Origin: Agrococcus beijingensis
GTDB lineage: Bacteria; Actinomycetota; Actinomycetes; Actinomycetales; Microbacteriaceae
Reading direction: 5' to 3'
Assembly (NCBI RefSeq): GCF_030758955.1
Contig: NZ_CP132360.1
Span: 936,905 to 1,000,904, forward strand
Length of the DNA stretch: 64,000 nucleotides
Part shown: positions 34,153 to 41,871 of the stretch, piece after piece
Position numbering within the stretch: position 1 is the stretch's first letter
Layout of the letters: every line of letters starts with the position of its first letter
Translations under genes and position numbers: made by a program
The notes under the pieces: generated by a model
The model's database searches: none
Seen by the model: only the letters and a program-made list of their open reading frames with translations
What the model was told of the DNA's origin: nothing

Positions 34153-34162
34153 GGGTGCCGCG

Positions 34163-34582
34163 TCACTGGCGCCCGGCCTCGAGGTCGAGCGTCATCCCGA
34201 GCGGGTCGCCATCGGCGGCCGCGAAGCCGAGCTGCTCGTACACGCCCACCGCCTCGGGGCTCGCGAAGAGGCCCACGACGGCCTCGGCCGGCGCCTGCGC
34301 GCGCACCCAGGCGAGCAGCCGTTCGACGATCTGCGAGGCGATGCCCTGCTCGCTCGCCTCGGGACGCACCATCACGTCCTGCACGTAGAAGTAGCGCACG
34401 CCGTCGCCGACGAGCCTCCCCACGCCCACGGCACGACCGTCGTCGAGGGCGACCACGCCGTGCAGCGAGCGCACGAGCGAGGCGGCGATGGTGTCCCAGT
34501 CGAAGTGGTCGCCCCATCCCACCGACGCCGCCACGGCGCGCTGCTCGTCACGGGTGGGCACGCGCTCCTCGAAGGTCAGCAT
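34163..34582 (-). CDS. GNAT-family N-acetyltransferase
   Basis: 139 aa. The pattern is VGVGRLVGDGVRYFYVQDVMVRPEASEQGIASQIV, with a diverged acetyl-CoA loop (EQGIAS for the usual RG.G.G), then the terminal GVYEQLGF. The family is secure and the substrate unknown. TAGAGT lies 6 nt before ATG 34582, so the transcript with the downstream hydrolase is probably leaderless. Confidence 0.85.
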   Translation of the reverse strand: MLTFEERVPTRDEQRAVAASVGWGDHFDWDTIAASLVRSLHGVVALDDGRAVGVGRLVGDGVRYFYVQDVMVRPEASEQGIASQIVERLLAWVRAQAPAEAVVGLFASPEAVGVYEQLGFAAADGDPLGMTLDLEAGRQ

Positions 34583-34588
34583 GCGCAG

Positions 34589-34594
34589 ACTCTA
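34589..34594 (-). promoter_or_regulatory. -10 TAGAGT, leaderless start of GNAT-hydrolase pair
   Basis: TAGAGT on the minus strand, 6 nt, then ATG 34582. Confidence 0.5.
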
Positions 34595-34679
34595 ACGACC
34601 GGCCGCTGGGACGCCGGCGAGCGGCACGCGCCTCACCTCGCCCAGGATGCGCACAGGCCGCGCTGGCACCGTCTCGGGC

Positions 34680-35159
34680 ATGACCTACGACCAGCAGCTG
34701 CAGACCGTCACCGACATCATGCGCTCGACTTCGATCGCATCGCTCGCCTACATCTCGGTCGAGGGCGATCTCGTCTCGACCCCGATGGGCACGCAGGACT
34801 TCACCGAGCCGGGCACCGTCTGGTTCATCTCCCAGCGCGGCACCGACAAGGCGATCGCGCTCGAGCGCGACGCGCGCGTCAACGTGCACTACGCCGGCAA
34901 GGAGGGGTGGGTGTCGCTCGCCGGCACCGCGCGCTTCAGCGACGACCGGGCGAAGCTGCGCGAGCTGTGGGATGCCTCGGCCGACGCCTTCATGGAGGGC
35001 GGCGTCGACGACCCGGGCACGGGCCTCATCGAGGTGACCGCGACCTCCGCCGAGTACTGGGACTCCCCCGGCAAGGTCGCGATGGCGGTGCAGTTCGTCA
35101 AGGGGCTGGTGAGCGACGAGGAGACCGACCTCGGCGACAGCGGCGTCGTGGCGCTCTGA
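34680..35159 (+). CDS. Pyridoxamine 5'-phosphate oxidase-fold (general stress) protein
   Basis: 159 aa from ATG 34680. The split-barrel flavin-binding pattern is present: IASLAYISVEGDLVSTPM, VWFISQRGTDKAIAL, ARVNVHYAGKEGWVSLAGTARF and IEVTATSAEYWDSPG. This is the general-stress-protein-26 branch, which binds FMN, FAD or F420; the cofactor is not decided by sequence alone. The RES-domain gene follows after 8 nt. Confidence 0.85.
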   Translation: MTYDQQLQTVTDIMRSTSIASLAYISVEGDLVSTPMGTQDFTEPGTVWFISQRGTDKAIALERDARVNVHYAGKEGWVSLAGTARFSDDRAKLRELWDASADAFMEGGVDDPGTGLIEVTATSAEYWDSPGKVAMAVQFVKGLVSDEETDLGDSGVVAL

Positions 35160-35167
35160 TCCCCCAC

Positions 35168-35695
35168 ATGGCGGGCGAGCCGCAGGTCATGAAGCTCGAC
35201 CGACTGACGTCGCGGGTGGTCGGCCGCTGCTTCCGAGCGGTCGACCCCGCGCACCGGGCGACGGCGCTCGAGGGCTCGCGCACGGCCGGCCGCTACTCTC
35301 GCGCGGGCGCGCCGACGCTCTACCTCAGCTCGTCGCCCGAGGGCGTCGCCGCGGCCATGATCGCCCACACCGATGCGCGCAGGGCCGCGCTCGACGTCGT
35401 CGAGGTCGACGTGGATGCGCACGGCATCGTCGACCTCCGGGATCGCGCGGCGCTCGAGGCCGTCGGCATCGATGCGGATGACGCGGCAGCGCCCTGGCAG
35501 GAGGCGGTCGCGGCGGGCGCCGAGCCGCCCTCGTGGCGGGTGCGCGACCGGCTCGTCGCACTCGGCGCGCACGGGCTGATCGATCCCTCGCGCAAGCGCC
35601 CGGGGCTCTGGCACCTGACCCTGTTCCGCTGGAACGCGCCCGGCGCGCCGCGCGCCGAGCTGGTGGGCGGCGCGCTGGTTGGCGGCGATGGCTGA
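35168..35695 (+). CDS. RES-domain protein (NAD+ phosphorylase-like), no visible antitoxin
   Basis: 175 aa from ATG 35168; ATG 35189 (MKLDRL) is an alternative with a slightly better AGG site. RES features are RCFRAVDPAH, AGRYSRAGAPTLYLSSSPEGVAAA and a terminal GAHGLIDPSRKRPGLWHLTLF. Characterised RES toxins (for example MbcT) degrade NAD+ and are paired with an Xre/MbcA-type antitoxin. Neither neighbour here looks like one, so this may be a non-toxic family branch. It overlaps the next gene by 8 nt. Confidence 0.7.
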   Translation: MAGEPQVMKLDRLTSRVVGRCFRAVDPAHRATALEGSRTAGRYSRAGAPTLYLSSSPEGVAAAMIAHTDARRAALDVVEVDVDAHGIVDLRDRAALEAVGIDADDAAAPWQEAVAAGAEPPSWRVRDRLVALGAHGLIDPSRKRPGLWHLTLFRWNAPGAPRAELVGGALVGGDG

Positions 35696-36212
35696 CGGCG
35701 CCGCAGACGCCGCGGCCGTCGAGCACGCCCGTGCGCTGCTGGCGGCGACCGCCGAGCGCCTCGCCGCCGCAGGCGCGCGCGACGAGGCGCTCGCCCGGTA
35801 CGAGGAGCCGAAGGCGCTGCTCGGAGTCGTGCCGCGACGGCCGACGATGCGCGCGCTGGGGCGTGCATGGCGGATGGGCGCCCTGCTGCTGGCGCGCGAC
35901 GGCTCGGTCTGGCAGACGGGAGTGTCGACCCGCGTCACCGAGCCCGGCCGCCCGCAGCACCACACCGCATCAGTCGAGGAGCGTCGTGCATATCGCGCGG
36001 CCGCCATCCAGGGCGGCTTCCCGATGGGCGAGACCGTCAACCACGCCATCGTGCCGATCGCGATCGACGAGGCGCTCGTGGGCGGGCCCGGCCCGCTCTT
36101 CGTGCGCGACGGCGCGGCCTGGGTGCGCTGGGGCTCCGACGCGCCGGTGCCGCTCGAGCGCTACCTCGACGACCTCGCCGACCTGCTGCTGCATCCGCCG
36201 CAGGGCGCGTAG
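35688..36212 (+). CDS. Hypothetical protein
   Basis: 174 aa from ATG 35688, overlapping the RES gene stop by 8 nt. I do not recognise the family. It has a helical first 45 residues (Ala/Arg-rich), then a mixed region with MGALLLARDGSVWQTG, SVEERRAYRAAAIQGGFPMGETVNH and LFVRDGAAWVRWG. The coupling to the RES gene suggests a related job, but its size and composition are unlike known RES antitoxins. Confidence 0.6.
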   Translation: MADGAADAAAVEHARALLAATAERLAAAGARDEALARYEEPKALLGVVPRRPTMRALGRAWRMGALLLARDGSVWQTGVSTRVTEPGRPQHHTASVEERRAYRAAAIQGGFPMGETVNHAIVPIAIDEALVGGPGPLFVRDGAAWVRWGSDAPVPLERYLDDLADLLLHPPQGA

Positions 36213-36275
36213 CGCCCAGCCGGCGCCACCGCGCGACCTCGCGCGTCGAGGGCGCCCGAGCGCCGTCTGCGGCAC

Positions 36276-36281
36276 TACGGT
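36276..36281 (+). promoter_or_regulatory. -10 TACGGT, leaderless start of thioesterase gene
   Basis: TACGGT, 6 nt, then ATG 36288. Confidence 0.5.
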
Positions 36282-36287
36282 CGACGC

Positions 36288-37088
36288 ATGCGTGCCTCCG
36301 ACCCCACCGCCTACTTCGTCGCGCTCGGCGACGGCCGCTATCGACCGACCGAGCTCGCCAGCGGCGCCTGGCAGCCGGGCGAGCTGCACTTCGCGCCGCT
36401 CGGCGGACTGCTGACGCACGCGATCGAGGCGCACCGCGAGGCCGCAGGCGGCGCGCCGCTGCTGCTCAGCCGGCAGTCGTTCGACATCCTCGGCTTCCTG
36501 GCGCTCGCCGAGATCGCGGTGCGGGTCGAGACCCGCCGCCCGGGCCGCACCATCGAGCTCACCGAGGCCACCGCATCCATCGCCGGTCGCGACGTCGCGG
36601 TCGCCCGCGCGTGGCACAGCGTCGCGGTCGACACGGCGGCGGTCGCCGGCGGCGCCGATGCGGCGCTGCCCCACCCCGAGACGCTGCCGGCCGCCGAGTT
36701 CGGGCTCGGCTGGAGCGGCGGCTACGTGCAGTCGGTCGAGATGCGCGCGGCCGGGCCGAGCGAGCCGGGCCGCAACCGCGTCTGGCAGCGCACGACGCAC
36801 GCGCTCGTCGAGGGCGAGCCCGCGGGCGCGCTCGCGCGCTGGATCGGGCTCATCGACGGCGCCAACGGCATCGCCGTGCGCGAGCGGCCCGACGAGTGGA
36901 TGTTCCCGAACCTCGACCTCACGATCCACCTGCACCGGCAGCCGGTCGGCGAATGGGTCGGCTACGACACCACCGTCTCGTTCGGGCCGTCCGGGCAGGG
37001 CATCACGAGCACGCGGCTGCACGACGTGCAGGGCCATGTCGGCGAGGCGGCGCAGACCCTCACGGTGCGGCCGAGCCCGACGCGCTGA
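36288..37088 (+). CDS. Acyl-CoA thioesterase-like (TesB/double-hotdog) protein
   Basis: 266 aa. The double hotdog layout is visible: an N-terminal half with FAPLGGLLTHAIEAHREAAGG and LSRQSFDILGFLALAEIAVRVETRRPGRTIEL, and a C-terminal half with PNLDLTIHLHRQPVGEWVGYDTTVSFGPSGQGITSTRLHD given here in outline. This is the thioesterase family found widely in Actinobacteria. It likely hydrolyses acyl-CoA in the cytoplasm. Leaderless start. Confidence 0.85.
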   Translation: MRASDPTAYFVALGDGRYRPTELASGAWQPGELHFAPLGGLLTHAIEAHREAAGGAPLLLSRQSFDILGFLALAEIAVRVETRRPGRTIELTEATASIAGRDVAVARAWHSVAVDTAAVAGGADAALPHPETLPAAEFGLGWSGGYVQSVEMRAAGPSEPGRNRVWQRTTHALVEGEPAGALARWIGLIDGANGIAVRERPDEWMFPNLDLTIHLHRQPVGEWVGYDTTVSFGPSGQGITSTRLHDVQGHVGEAAQTLTVRPSPTR

Positions 37089-37132
37089 GCGCGATCCATC
37101 ACGCCGACGATCGTGCCATGCGCGCGAGCAGG

Positions 37133-37138
37133 TAATCT
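37133..37138 (+). promoter_or_regulatory. Candidate -10 TAATCT for the symporter gene
   Basis: It lies 93 nt before TTG 37232, implying an unusually long leader for this window. Confidence 0.4.
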
Positions 37139-37150
37139 GACACCCTGCCG

Positions 37151-37176
37151 CGCGCCGTCCCCTCCATGGGGGCGCG
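37151..37176 (+). other. Leader hairpin upstream of the symporter gene
   Basis: CGCGC-cgt-CCCC, loop TCCAT, GGGG-GCGCG: nine paired GC positions with a 3-nt bulge, in the 5' leader. It could be a regulatory structure; no terminator T-run follows. Confidence 0.35.
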
Positions 37177-37231
37177 TCCGCGGCGGACGAGGACCGATCG
37201 ACGACGACCCCGACGCGCAACCGGAGAGACC

Positions 37232-38770
37232 TTGGACCTGACGCCCCTGAACGACGTGCTCGATGCCATCAGCGGCGTGATCTGGGGGCCGTGGCTGCTG
37301 ATCCCGCTGCTGGTCGGCACCGGCCTGTATCTCACGATCCGGCTCGGCGGGCTGCAGTTCCTGAAGCTCGGCGCCGGCCTGCGCCTCGGGCTCGGCAAGG
37401 ATCGCGACCAGGGCGCCGAGGGCGACATCTCGCAGTTCCAGGCGCTCACCACCGCGCTCGCCGCGACCGTCGGCACCGGCAACATCGTCGGCGTCGCGAC
37501 CGCCATCGGCATCGGCGGGCCCGGCGCGCTGTTCTGGATGTGGGTGACGGGCCTCGTGGGCATGGCCTCGAAGTACTCCGAGGCGTTCCTGGCCGTGCGC
37601 TTCCGCACCACCGACGAGGCCGGCGAGAAGTCGGGCGGCCCGCAGATCTACCTGCAGCGCGGCATCAAGGGTCCGCTCGGCAAGGGCCTCGCGCTCGCCT
37701 TCGCGGTCTTCACCGTGATCGCGTGCTTCGGCATCGGCAACATGACGCAGGGCAACTCGATCGCCTCGAACGTCGAGCACAGCTGGGGTGTGCCCACCTG
37801 GGTGACCGGCATCATCCTCACCGTCCTCACGCTCGTCGTGCTGGTCGGCGGCATCAAGTCGATCGGCAAGGTCACGGCCGGCTTCGTGCCGATCATGATC
37901 GTCTTCTACGTGCTGGCAGGGCTCTTCATCCTGGGCGCGAACGTCGGCGAGCTGCCGGCCGCGCTCGCGCAGATCTTCACCCAGGCGTTCACCGGCACCG
38001 CCGCGGTCGGCGGCTTCGCCGGCTCGGTGCTCATCATCGCAGTGCAGATGGGCGTCGCCCGCGGCCTGTTCTCGAACGAGTCCGGGCTCGGCTCCGCGGC
38101 GATCGCGGCCGCCGCCGCCAAGACGACGCACCCCGTGCGCCAGGGCCTCGTGTCGATGACGCAGACGTTCATCGACACGCTCATCGTCGTCAGCATCACC
38201 GGGCTCACGATCGTGGTCACCGGCGTCTGGGACGACGTCGACGCCGAGACCGGCGAGCAGATCAGCCCGGCGCTGATGACCGGCGAGGCCTTCTCCAACG
38301 GCCTCCCCGGCGAGTGGGGCCACTGGGTCGTCACCCTCGGGCTGCTGATGTTCGCCTTCTCGACGATCCTCGGCTGGTCGTACTACGGCGAGCGCAACGT
38401 CGAGCGCCTGTTCGGCCGGCGCCTGGTGATGCCGTTCCGGGTGCTGTTCGCGCTCGTCGTCTACGTCGGCTGCACCATCTCGCTCGACACGGTGTGGAAG
38501 TTCTCCGACATCGCGAACGGCCTGATGGCGCTGCCCAACCTCATCGGCCTCCTGCTGCTGTCGGGGCTGGTGGCGCGCGAGACGCGGCACTACCTCAAGC
38601 ACGACCCGAAGCTCGAGGCGACCCGCGACGAGGTCGAGGCGTTCATGGCCGACCAACCCGGCTGGGCCGACTGGAAGGCCGGCGACGAGATCGGCACCTC
38701 GCGCATCGACCTGACGGCGGTGCAGCAGCGGCGCGACCCGGCCGTGGCCGACGAGGCGTCGCGCAGCTAG
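37232..38770 (+). CDS. Alanine/glycine:cation (Na+) symporter, AgcS family
   Basis: 512 aa from TTG 37232, chosen because GGAGAG lies 3 nt upstream and the product then starts just before the first helix. About ten membrane helices. The family signatures are present: LTTALAATVGTGNIVGVATAIGIGGPGALFWMW (in outline), the SKYSEAFLAVRFR segment, GNMTQGNSIA and SNESGLGSAAIAAAAA. It imports alanine or glycine with Na+ or H+. A hairpin lies in its long leader. Confidence 0.92.
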   Translation: MDLTPLNDVLDAISGVIWGPWLLIPLLVGTGLYLTIRLGGLQFLKLGAGLRLGLGKDRDQGAEGDISQFQALTTALAATVGTGNIVGVATAIGIGGPGALFWMWVTGLVGMASKYSEAFLAVRFRTTDEAGEKSGGPQIYLQRGIKGPLGKGLALAFAVFTVIACFGIGNMTQGNSIASNVEHSWGVPTWVTGIILTVLTLVVLVGGIKSIGKVTAGFVPIMIVFYVLAGLFILGANVGELPAALAQIFTQAFTGTAAVGGFAGSVLIIAVQMGVARGLFSNESGLGSAAIAAAAAKTTHPVRQGLVSMTQTFIDTLIVVSITGLTIVVTGVWDDVDAETGEQISPALMTGEAFSNGLPGEWGHWVVTLGLLMFAFSTILGWSYYGERNVERLFGRRLVMPFRVLFALVVYVGCTISLDTVWKFSDIANGLMALPNLIGLLLLSGLVARETRHYLKHDPKLEATRDEVEAFMADQPGWADWKAGDEIGTSRIDLTAVQQRRDPAVADEASRS

Positions 38771-38791
38771 TTGTTCTTCTGCGCAGCGCCG

Positions 38792-39694
38792 CTACGGCAG
38801 CGCAGCGCAGCGCGCCACCGCCCAGTCGAGCAGCGCCTTCCGCTGCGCCTCGGGGCTCGGCAGCAGCAGGTCGACGCGCTCGCCGCCCTGCGTGGCGCGC
38901 ACGCGGAAGATGGTGCCCTGCTTGTCCTCCGCGACCGCGTGCAGGTCGCAGCGCCCGGGGGTGAGCGGCACGTCGACCACGGTCGCGGGCGTTCCGGTCG
39001 CGATCGCGAGGCCGACCGGCAGGGCCTCGATGCGGGCGGCGGATGCGTCCAGCGGCGCGAGCAGGACGGTCGCCGCGACCTCGTCGATCGTGCCCACCGC
39101 CGCGCCGCCGCCGGCCACCGGCGACACCCGCAGGCGCAGGATCGCCGGACCCGACCCATCCGCCGGGATCTCGGGATCGAGCCACTCGACCGCCGCCACC
39201 TCGCTCGCGAAGGCGCGCAGGTCGCACACCGCGTCGTCGAGCGCGTCGAGCTGGCCGAACGGGTCGGCGGGCACGCCCTCGACCCGCGTGCCGTCGGCGA
39301 GCTCGAGCGTCGCGAGGTGCTCGAGCGGCGCGGCGTCGCAGGTGGGCTCGGGCAGCTGCAGCTGCAGGTTGCGCCGGGCGCCGGGCGGGATGCGGGCCTC
39401 GTCGACGCGCTCCATCGGCGCGCTCCAGCGGCTCGACGCGTAGGCCGCGCGCTCGATGACCAGCTCGTCGTCGCCCTCGTTGGTGACGCGCAGCTCGACC
39501 ATGGCGCCGGCGACGTCGCCGCGCAGCTGCACGAGCTCGAGCAGCACGCCGGCGTCGGCGGCGGTCGTGGCCGTCGCAGGCGTGGGCGTCGCCGAGGTCG
39601 TGTCAGCGCCAGGCTCCGACCCCGCGCAGCCGCTCAGCAGCCCGATCGCGCACGCCGCGATCGCCGCCCTGCCGCCGCCTCGTCGCCACCGCAC
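38792..39694 (-). CDS. Hypothetical lipoprotein
   Basis: 300 aa from GTG 39694. The signal peptide has lipobox LLSGC (Cys23), then a Thr/Ala/Pro linker. The rest is beta-rich, with several cysteines (CDAAPLEHL, DDAVCDLRA, GRCDLHAVA, VARCAAL) that may form disulfides. I do not recognise the family. A DsbA-like gene lies just upstream on the same strand and could serve its disulfides; this is an inference. Confidence 0.75.
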   Translation of the reverse strand: MRWRRGGGRAAIAACAIGLLSGCAGSEPGADTTSATPTPATATTAADAGVLLELVQLRGDVAGAMVELRVTNEGDDELVIERAAYASSRWSAPMERVDEARIPPGARRNLQLQLPEPTCDAAPLEHLATLELADGTRVEGVPADPFGQLDALDDAVCDLRAFASEVAAVEWLDPEIPADGSGPAILRLRVSPVAGGGAAVGTIDEVAATVLLAPLDASAARIEALPVGLAIATGTPATVVDVPLTPGRCDLHAVAEDKQGTIFRVRATQGGERVDLLLPSPEAQRKALLDWAVARCAALP

Positions 39695-39700
39695 GGCGTC

Positions 39701-39706
39701 ATCCTG
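39701..39706 (-). promoter_or_regulatory. -10 CAGGAT, possible leaderless start of lipoprotein gene
   Basis: CAGGAT on the minus strand, 6 nt, then GTG 39694. A weaker hexamer than the others. Confidence 0.35.
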
Positions 39707-39719
39707 CCACGCGGTGCCC

Positions 39720-39780
39720 GCCCGCCGGCGAAGCCGCTGCTCGCCCGCCGGCGACGCCGCTGCCCGGCACCGGCGAAGCG
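39720..39780. repeat. 23-bp tandem repeat (2.6 copies) at the 3' end of the DsbA-like gene
   Basis: Units begin at 39720, 39743 and 39766 with G[CG]C[CA]C-GCCGGCGA. They end 4 nt before the TAG of the DsbA-like gene on the minus strand. Confidence 0.7.
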
Positions 39781-39784
39781 CGGG

Positions 39785-40447
39785 CTACTCCCCCAGCGCC
39801 GCCTGGATCGCCGTCTCGACGTCGTCGAAGTCCTCGAGATCGACCTGCTCGCCGTCGACGTAGAACGTGGGCGTCGACTGCACGCCGAGCGCGATGCCGG
39901 CGTTCGCGTCGAACGCGACCCGGTCGAGCGTGTCGGGGTCGGCGACGGCGGCGTCGAACGCGGCCATGTCGAGCCCGAGCTCCTCGGCGTAGCCGCGGAA
40001 CGTCGCGGTGGCGTCGCTGCCCCTCCACTCCTGCTGGCGGTCGAAGAGCATCGTGTGCATCTCGGCGAACGCGTCCTGCTGGGCCGCGGCCTCGGCTGCG
40101 ACGGCGGCAGGCAGGGCGTTCGAGTGGCTGGGGAGCGGGAAGTAGCGCACCGCGAAGGTGACCTGTGCCCCGTAGCGGTCGACGAGGTCCTCGACGACCG
40201 GCTGGAACGAGCCGCAGCCCGGGCACTCGTAGTCGAAGAACTCGACGACGACCGGGGCGTCGGGCCCCGCGTCGGTGAGCAGGTGCGTCGTCTCGTCGAC
40301 TAGCTCGGGGGCGGCAGCACCGCTGGCCGCGGGGGCCTGAGCGGCGGGCGCCGACTCCCACGGACGCACGACGAGCAGCGCCACCGCGACGATCAGGACG
40401 AGGGCGCCGACGACGGTCGCGATGGAGACTGCAGCGCTTCGGTTCAC
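39785..40447 (-). CDS. DsbA-family thioredoxin-fold protein, membrane-anchored
   Basis: 220 aa from GTG 40447. One N-terminal membrane helix (residues about 7-27) anchors an external thioredoxin-fold domain. The active site is CPGC (Cys75, Cys78) in FFDYECPGCGSFQ, and the cis-Pro loop is QSTPTFYVDG. It should oxidise or isomerise disulfides in exported proteins. GGAGG precedes GTG, and a TAACCT hexamer lies 6 nt before it, so either initiation mode is possible. Confidence 0.92.
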   Translation of the reverse strand: MNRSAAVSIATVVGALVLIVAVALLVVRPWESAPAAQAPAASGAAAPELVDETTHLLTDAGPDAPVVVEFFDYECPGCGSFQPVVEDLVDRYGAQVTFAVRYFPLPSHSNALPAAVAAEAAAQQDAFAEMHTMLFDRQQEWRGSDATATFRGYAEELGLDMAAFDAAVADPDTLDRVAFDANAGIALGVQSTPTFYVDGEQVDLEDFDDVETAIQAALGE

Positions 40448-40453
40448 GCCTCC

Positions 40454-40459
40454 AGGTTA
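40454..40459 (-). promoter_or_regulatory. -10 TAACCT before the DsbA-like gene
   Basis: TAACCT, then GGAGGC, then GTG 40447. The 6 nt between look like a ribosome site, so leaderless and leadered reading both remain possible. Confidence 0.45.
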
Positions 40460-40508
40460 CCGCCATGACGCCCATTACCCCTCCCGTGAGCGTGCGCGGG
40501 CGCGGGAG

Positions 40509-40514
40509 TAGCGT
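40509..40514 (+). promoter_or_regulatory. -10 TAGCGT before the DUF1905 gene
   Basis: TAGCGT, 7 nt, then ATG 40522. Confidence 0.45.
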
Positions 40515-40521
40515 CTCGACC

Positions 40522-40809
40522 ATGGAGCTCGCGTTCACGGCCGTCACCGTCGAGTGGCGCGGCCCGGCGCCCTACGTCTTCGCGCCCGTGCCGCCCGACG
40601 AGGCCGAGATCATCCGCGACTGCGCGCGCGAGCTGACCTACGGCTGGGGCGTCATCCCCGTGACTGCCACCATCGGGGGCACCGACTTCACCACCTCCCT
40701 GTTCCCCCGCGACGGCGGCTACCTGCTGCCCGTCAAGGTGGCGGTGCAGCGCGCCGAGGGCGTGGGCATCGGCGACGCGGTCGAGGTGCGGATGCGGCTG
40801 GGCCGGTAG
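40522..40809 (+). CDS. DUF1905-domain protein
   Basis: 95 aa from ATG 40522. The whole protein is one DUF1905 domain: VEWRGPAPYVFAPVP, YGWGVIPVTATIGGTDFTTSLFPRDGGYLLPVK (in outline), and a terminal GDAVEVRMRL. These small barrels have no established function. It is a single gene with a likely leaderless promoter. Confidence 0.85.
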   Translation: MELAFTAVTVEWRGPAPYVFAPVPPDEAEIIRDCARELTYGWGVIPVTATIGGTDFTTSLFPRDGGYLLPVKVAVQRAEGVGIGDAVEVRMRLGR

Positions 40810-40846
40810 GCGGGCGGGCCCGGGTTCGCGAGTCAGCGGCTCCGGG

Positions 40847-40852
40847 TAGCAT
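40847..40852 (+). promoter_or_regulatory. Candidate -10 TAGCAT for the SGNH hydrolase gene
   Basis: It lies 31 nt before ATG 40884, with a GAAGGGGG ribosome site between. Confidence 0.35.
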
Positions 40853-40883
40853 CGGGGCCCACGCGAACGCGAAGGGGGCCGCC

Positions 40884-41801
40884 ATGGAGCTCGCCGCACG
40901 ACTCGGTGCCGGATTCGGTGCCGCCGCTGCTGATGTCGGCCGCCGCACGGAGCGCGCCATCCACCGGCTCGCGAGGCCCACCGCCTACGCGCTCGCGCCG
41001 GTGCTGCTGCGCCAGGCGCGCCGCGCCCAGGAGTCGCTGATCGGGCTGCCGGAGCCGCGCGACGAGCGGCACGGTCAGGTCGGCGAGCAGCACGACGGCG
41101 AGCCGCTGCGGCTGCTGCTCGTGGGCGACTCGACCGCGACGGGCGTCGGCGCCGAGCGGCTCGAGGAGGCCCTGGCCGTGCAGACGGCGCTGCTGCTGGC
41201 CGGGCGGCGCCAGCGGCCGGTCGCCTGGCGCATCATCGGTCAGGAGGGCTCCAACGCGGCCGACGTGCTGCGCCGCGACCTGCCGCAGGTCGACGGCCCC
41301 GACCGCGATGCGATCGTGCTCCTCGTGGGCGCGAACGACGCGATGCAGCTGGTGTCGCGGCGCGCGTTCGCACGCTCGGTCGGACTGCTGGTCGACGGCC
41401 TCGCCGAGCACCTCGCGCCGGGCGGCGTGATCGCGGTCGCCGGCGCTCCGCAGATCGACACCTTCGCCTGGCTGCCGCAGCCGATGCGATCGCTGCTGGG
41501 CGGCCACGCCCGCAGCCTCGACGACGCGCTGCAGCGCATCGCCGCCGCCGACCCGCGTGTGATCCACCTGCCCACGCCGGCGATCCTCGAGCCCGCGTGG
41601 CACGCATCCGACGGCTTCCACCCCTCTGCCGCGGGCTACGCCATGTGGGCGCAGCTCATCGCGCCGCAGCTCGACGCGGCGCTCGCCGAGCGGCGCGACC
41701 GGGCCTGGGCGGGCTCAGCGCCCGCCGCGGCCGGCGACGCGCCGCACGCGGCCACACGGCCGACGAGCGTTACCAGTATCAACGTGGGTGGCCCCACCTA
41801 G
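40884..41801 (+). CDS. SGNH/GDSL-family hydrolase
   Basis: 305 aa. Catalytic blocks are present: GDSTATGVGA (block I Ser), SNAADVLRRDLP (block II region), LVGANDAMQ (block III Asn) and SDGFHPSAAGYAMWA (block V Asp-His). There is no signal peptide, but the N-terminus is amphipathic. It is an esterase or acyl hydrolase of unknown substrate. Its last codons and its TAG stop lie inside the first copy of the 30-bp repeat, so its natural C-terminus may have been replaced. Confidence 0.88.
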   Translation: MELAARLGAGFGAAAADVGRRTERAIHRLARPTAYALAPVLLRQARRAQESLIGLPEPRDERHGQVGEQHDGEPLRLLLVGDSTATGVGAERLEEALAVQTALLLAGRRQRPVAWRIIGQEGSNAADVLRRDLPQVDGPDRDAIVLLVGANDAMQLVSRRAFARSVGLLVDGLAEHLAPGGVIAVAGAPQIDTFAWLPQPMRSLLGGHARSLDDALQRIAAADPRVIHLPTPAILEPAWHASDGFHPSAAGYAMWAQLIAPQLDAALAERRDRAWAGSAPAAAGDAPHAATRPTSVTSINVGGPT

Positions 41802-41813
41802 GTTGGTCGCAAC
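41784..41813 (+). repeat. 30-bp direct repeat, copy 1
   Basis: Perfect 30-bp match to 41827-41856, starting GTGGGTGGCCCCACC and ending GGTCGCAAC. It contains the dyad GGTGG-CC-CCACC and a TAGGTT hexamer. It supplies the stop codon (CCTAGG) of the SGNH gene. Confidence 0.95.
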
Positions 41814-41826
41814 AGCGACAGACCAT

Positions 41827-41856
41827 GTGGGTGGCCCCACCTAGGTTGGTCGCAAC
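41827..41856 (+). repeat. 30-bp direct repeat, copy 2
   Basis: Identical to copy 1 with a 43-bp period. It ends one base before the GTG-AAGGAG leader of the DUF222-HNH gene. Its TAGGTT (41842-41847) could be that gene's -10, and its dyad an operator. Confidence 0.95.
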
Positions 41857-41871
41857 GTGAAGGAGTCGACG

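Noticed and set aside
35168..35695. Classical type II toxin-antitoxin pair
   Set aside because: No Xre/MbcA-like antitoxin is adjacent; the upstream gene is a PNPOx-fold protein and the downstream gene matches no antitoxin I know.
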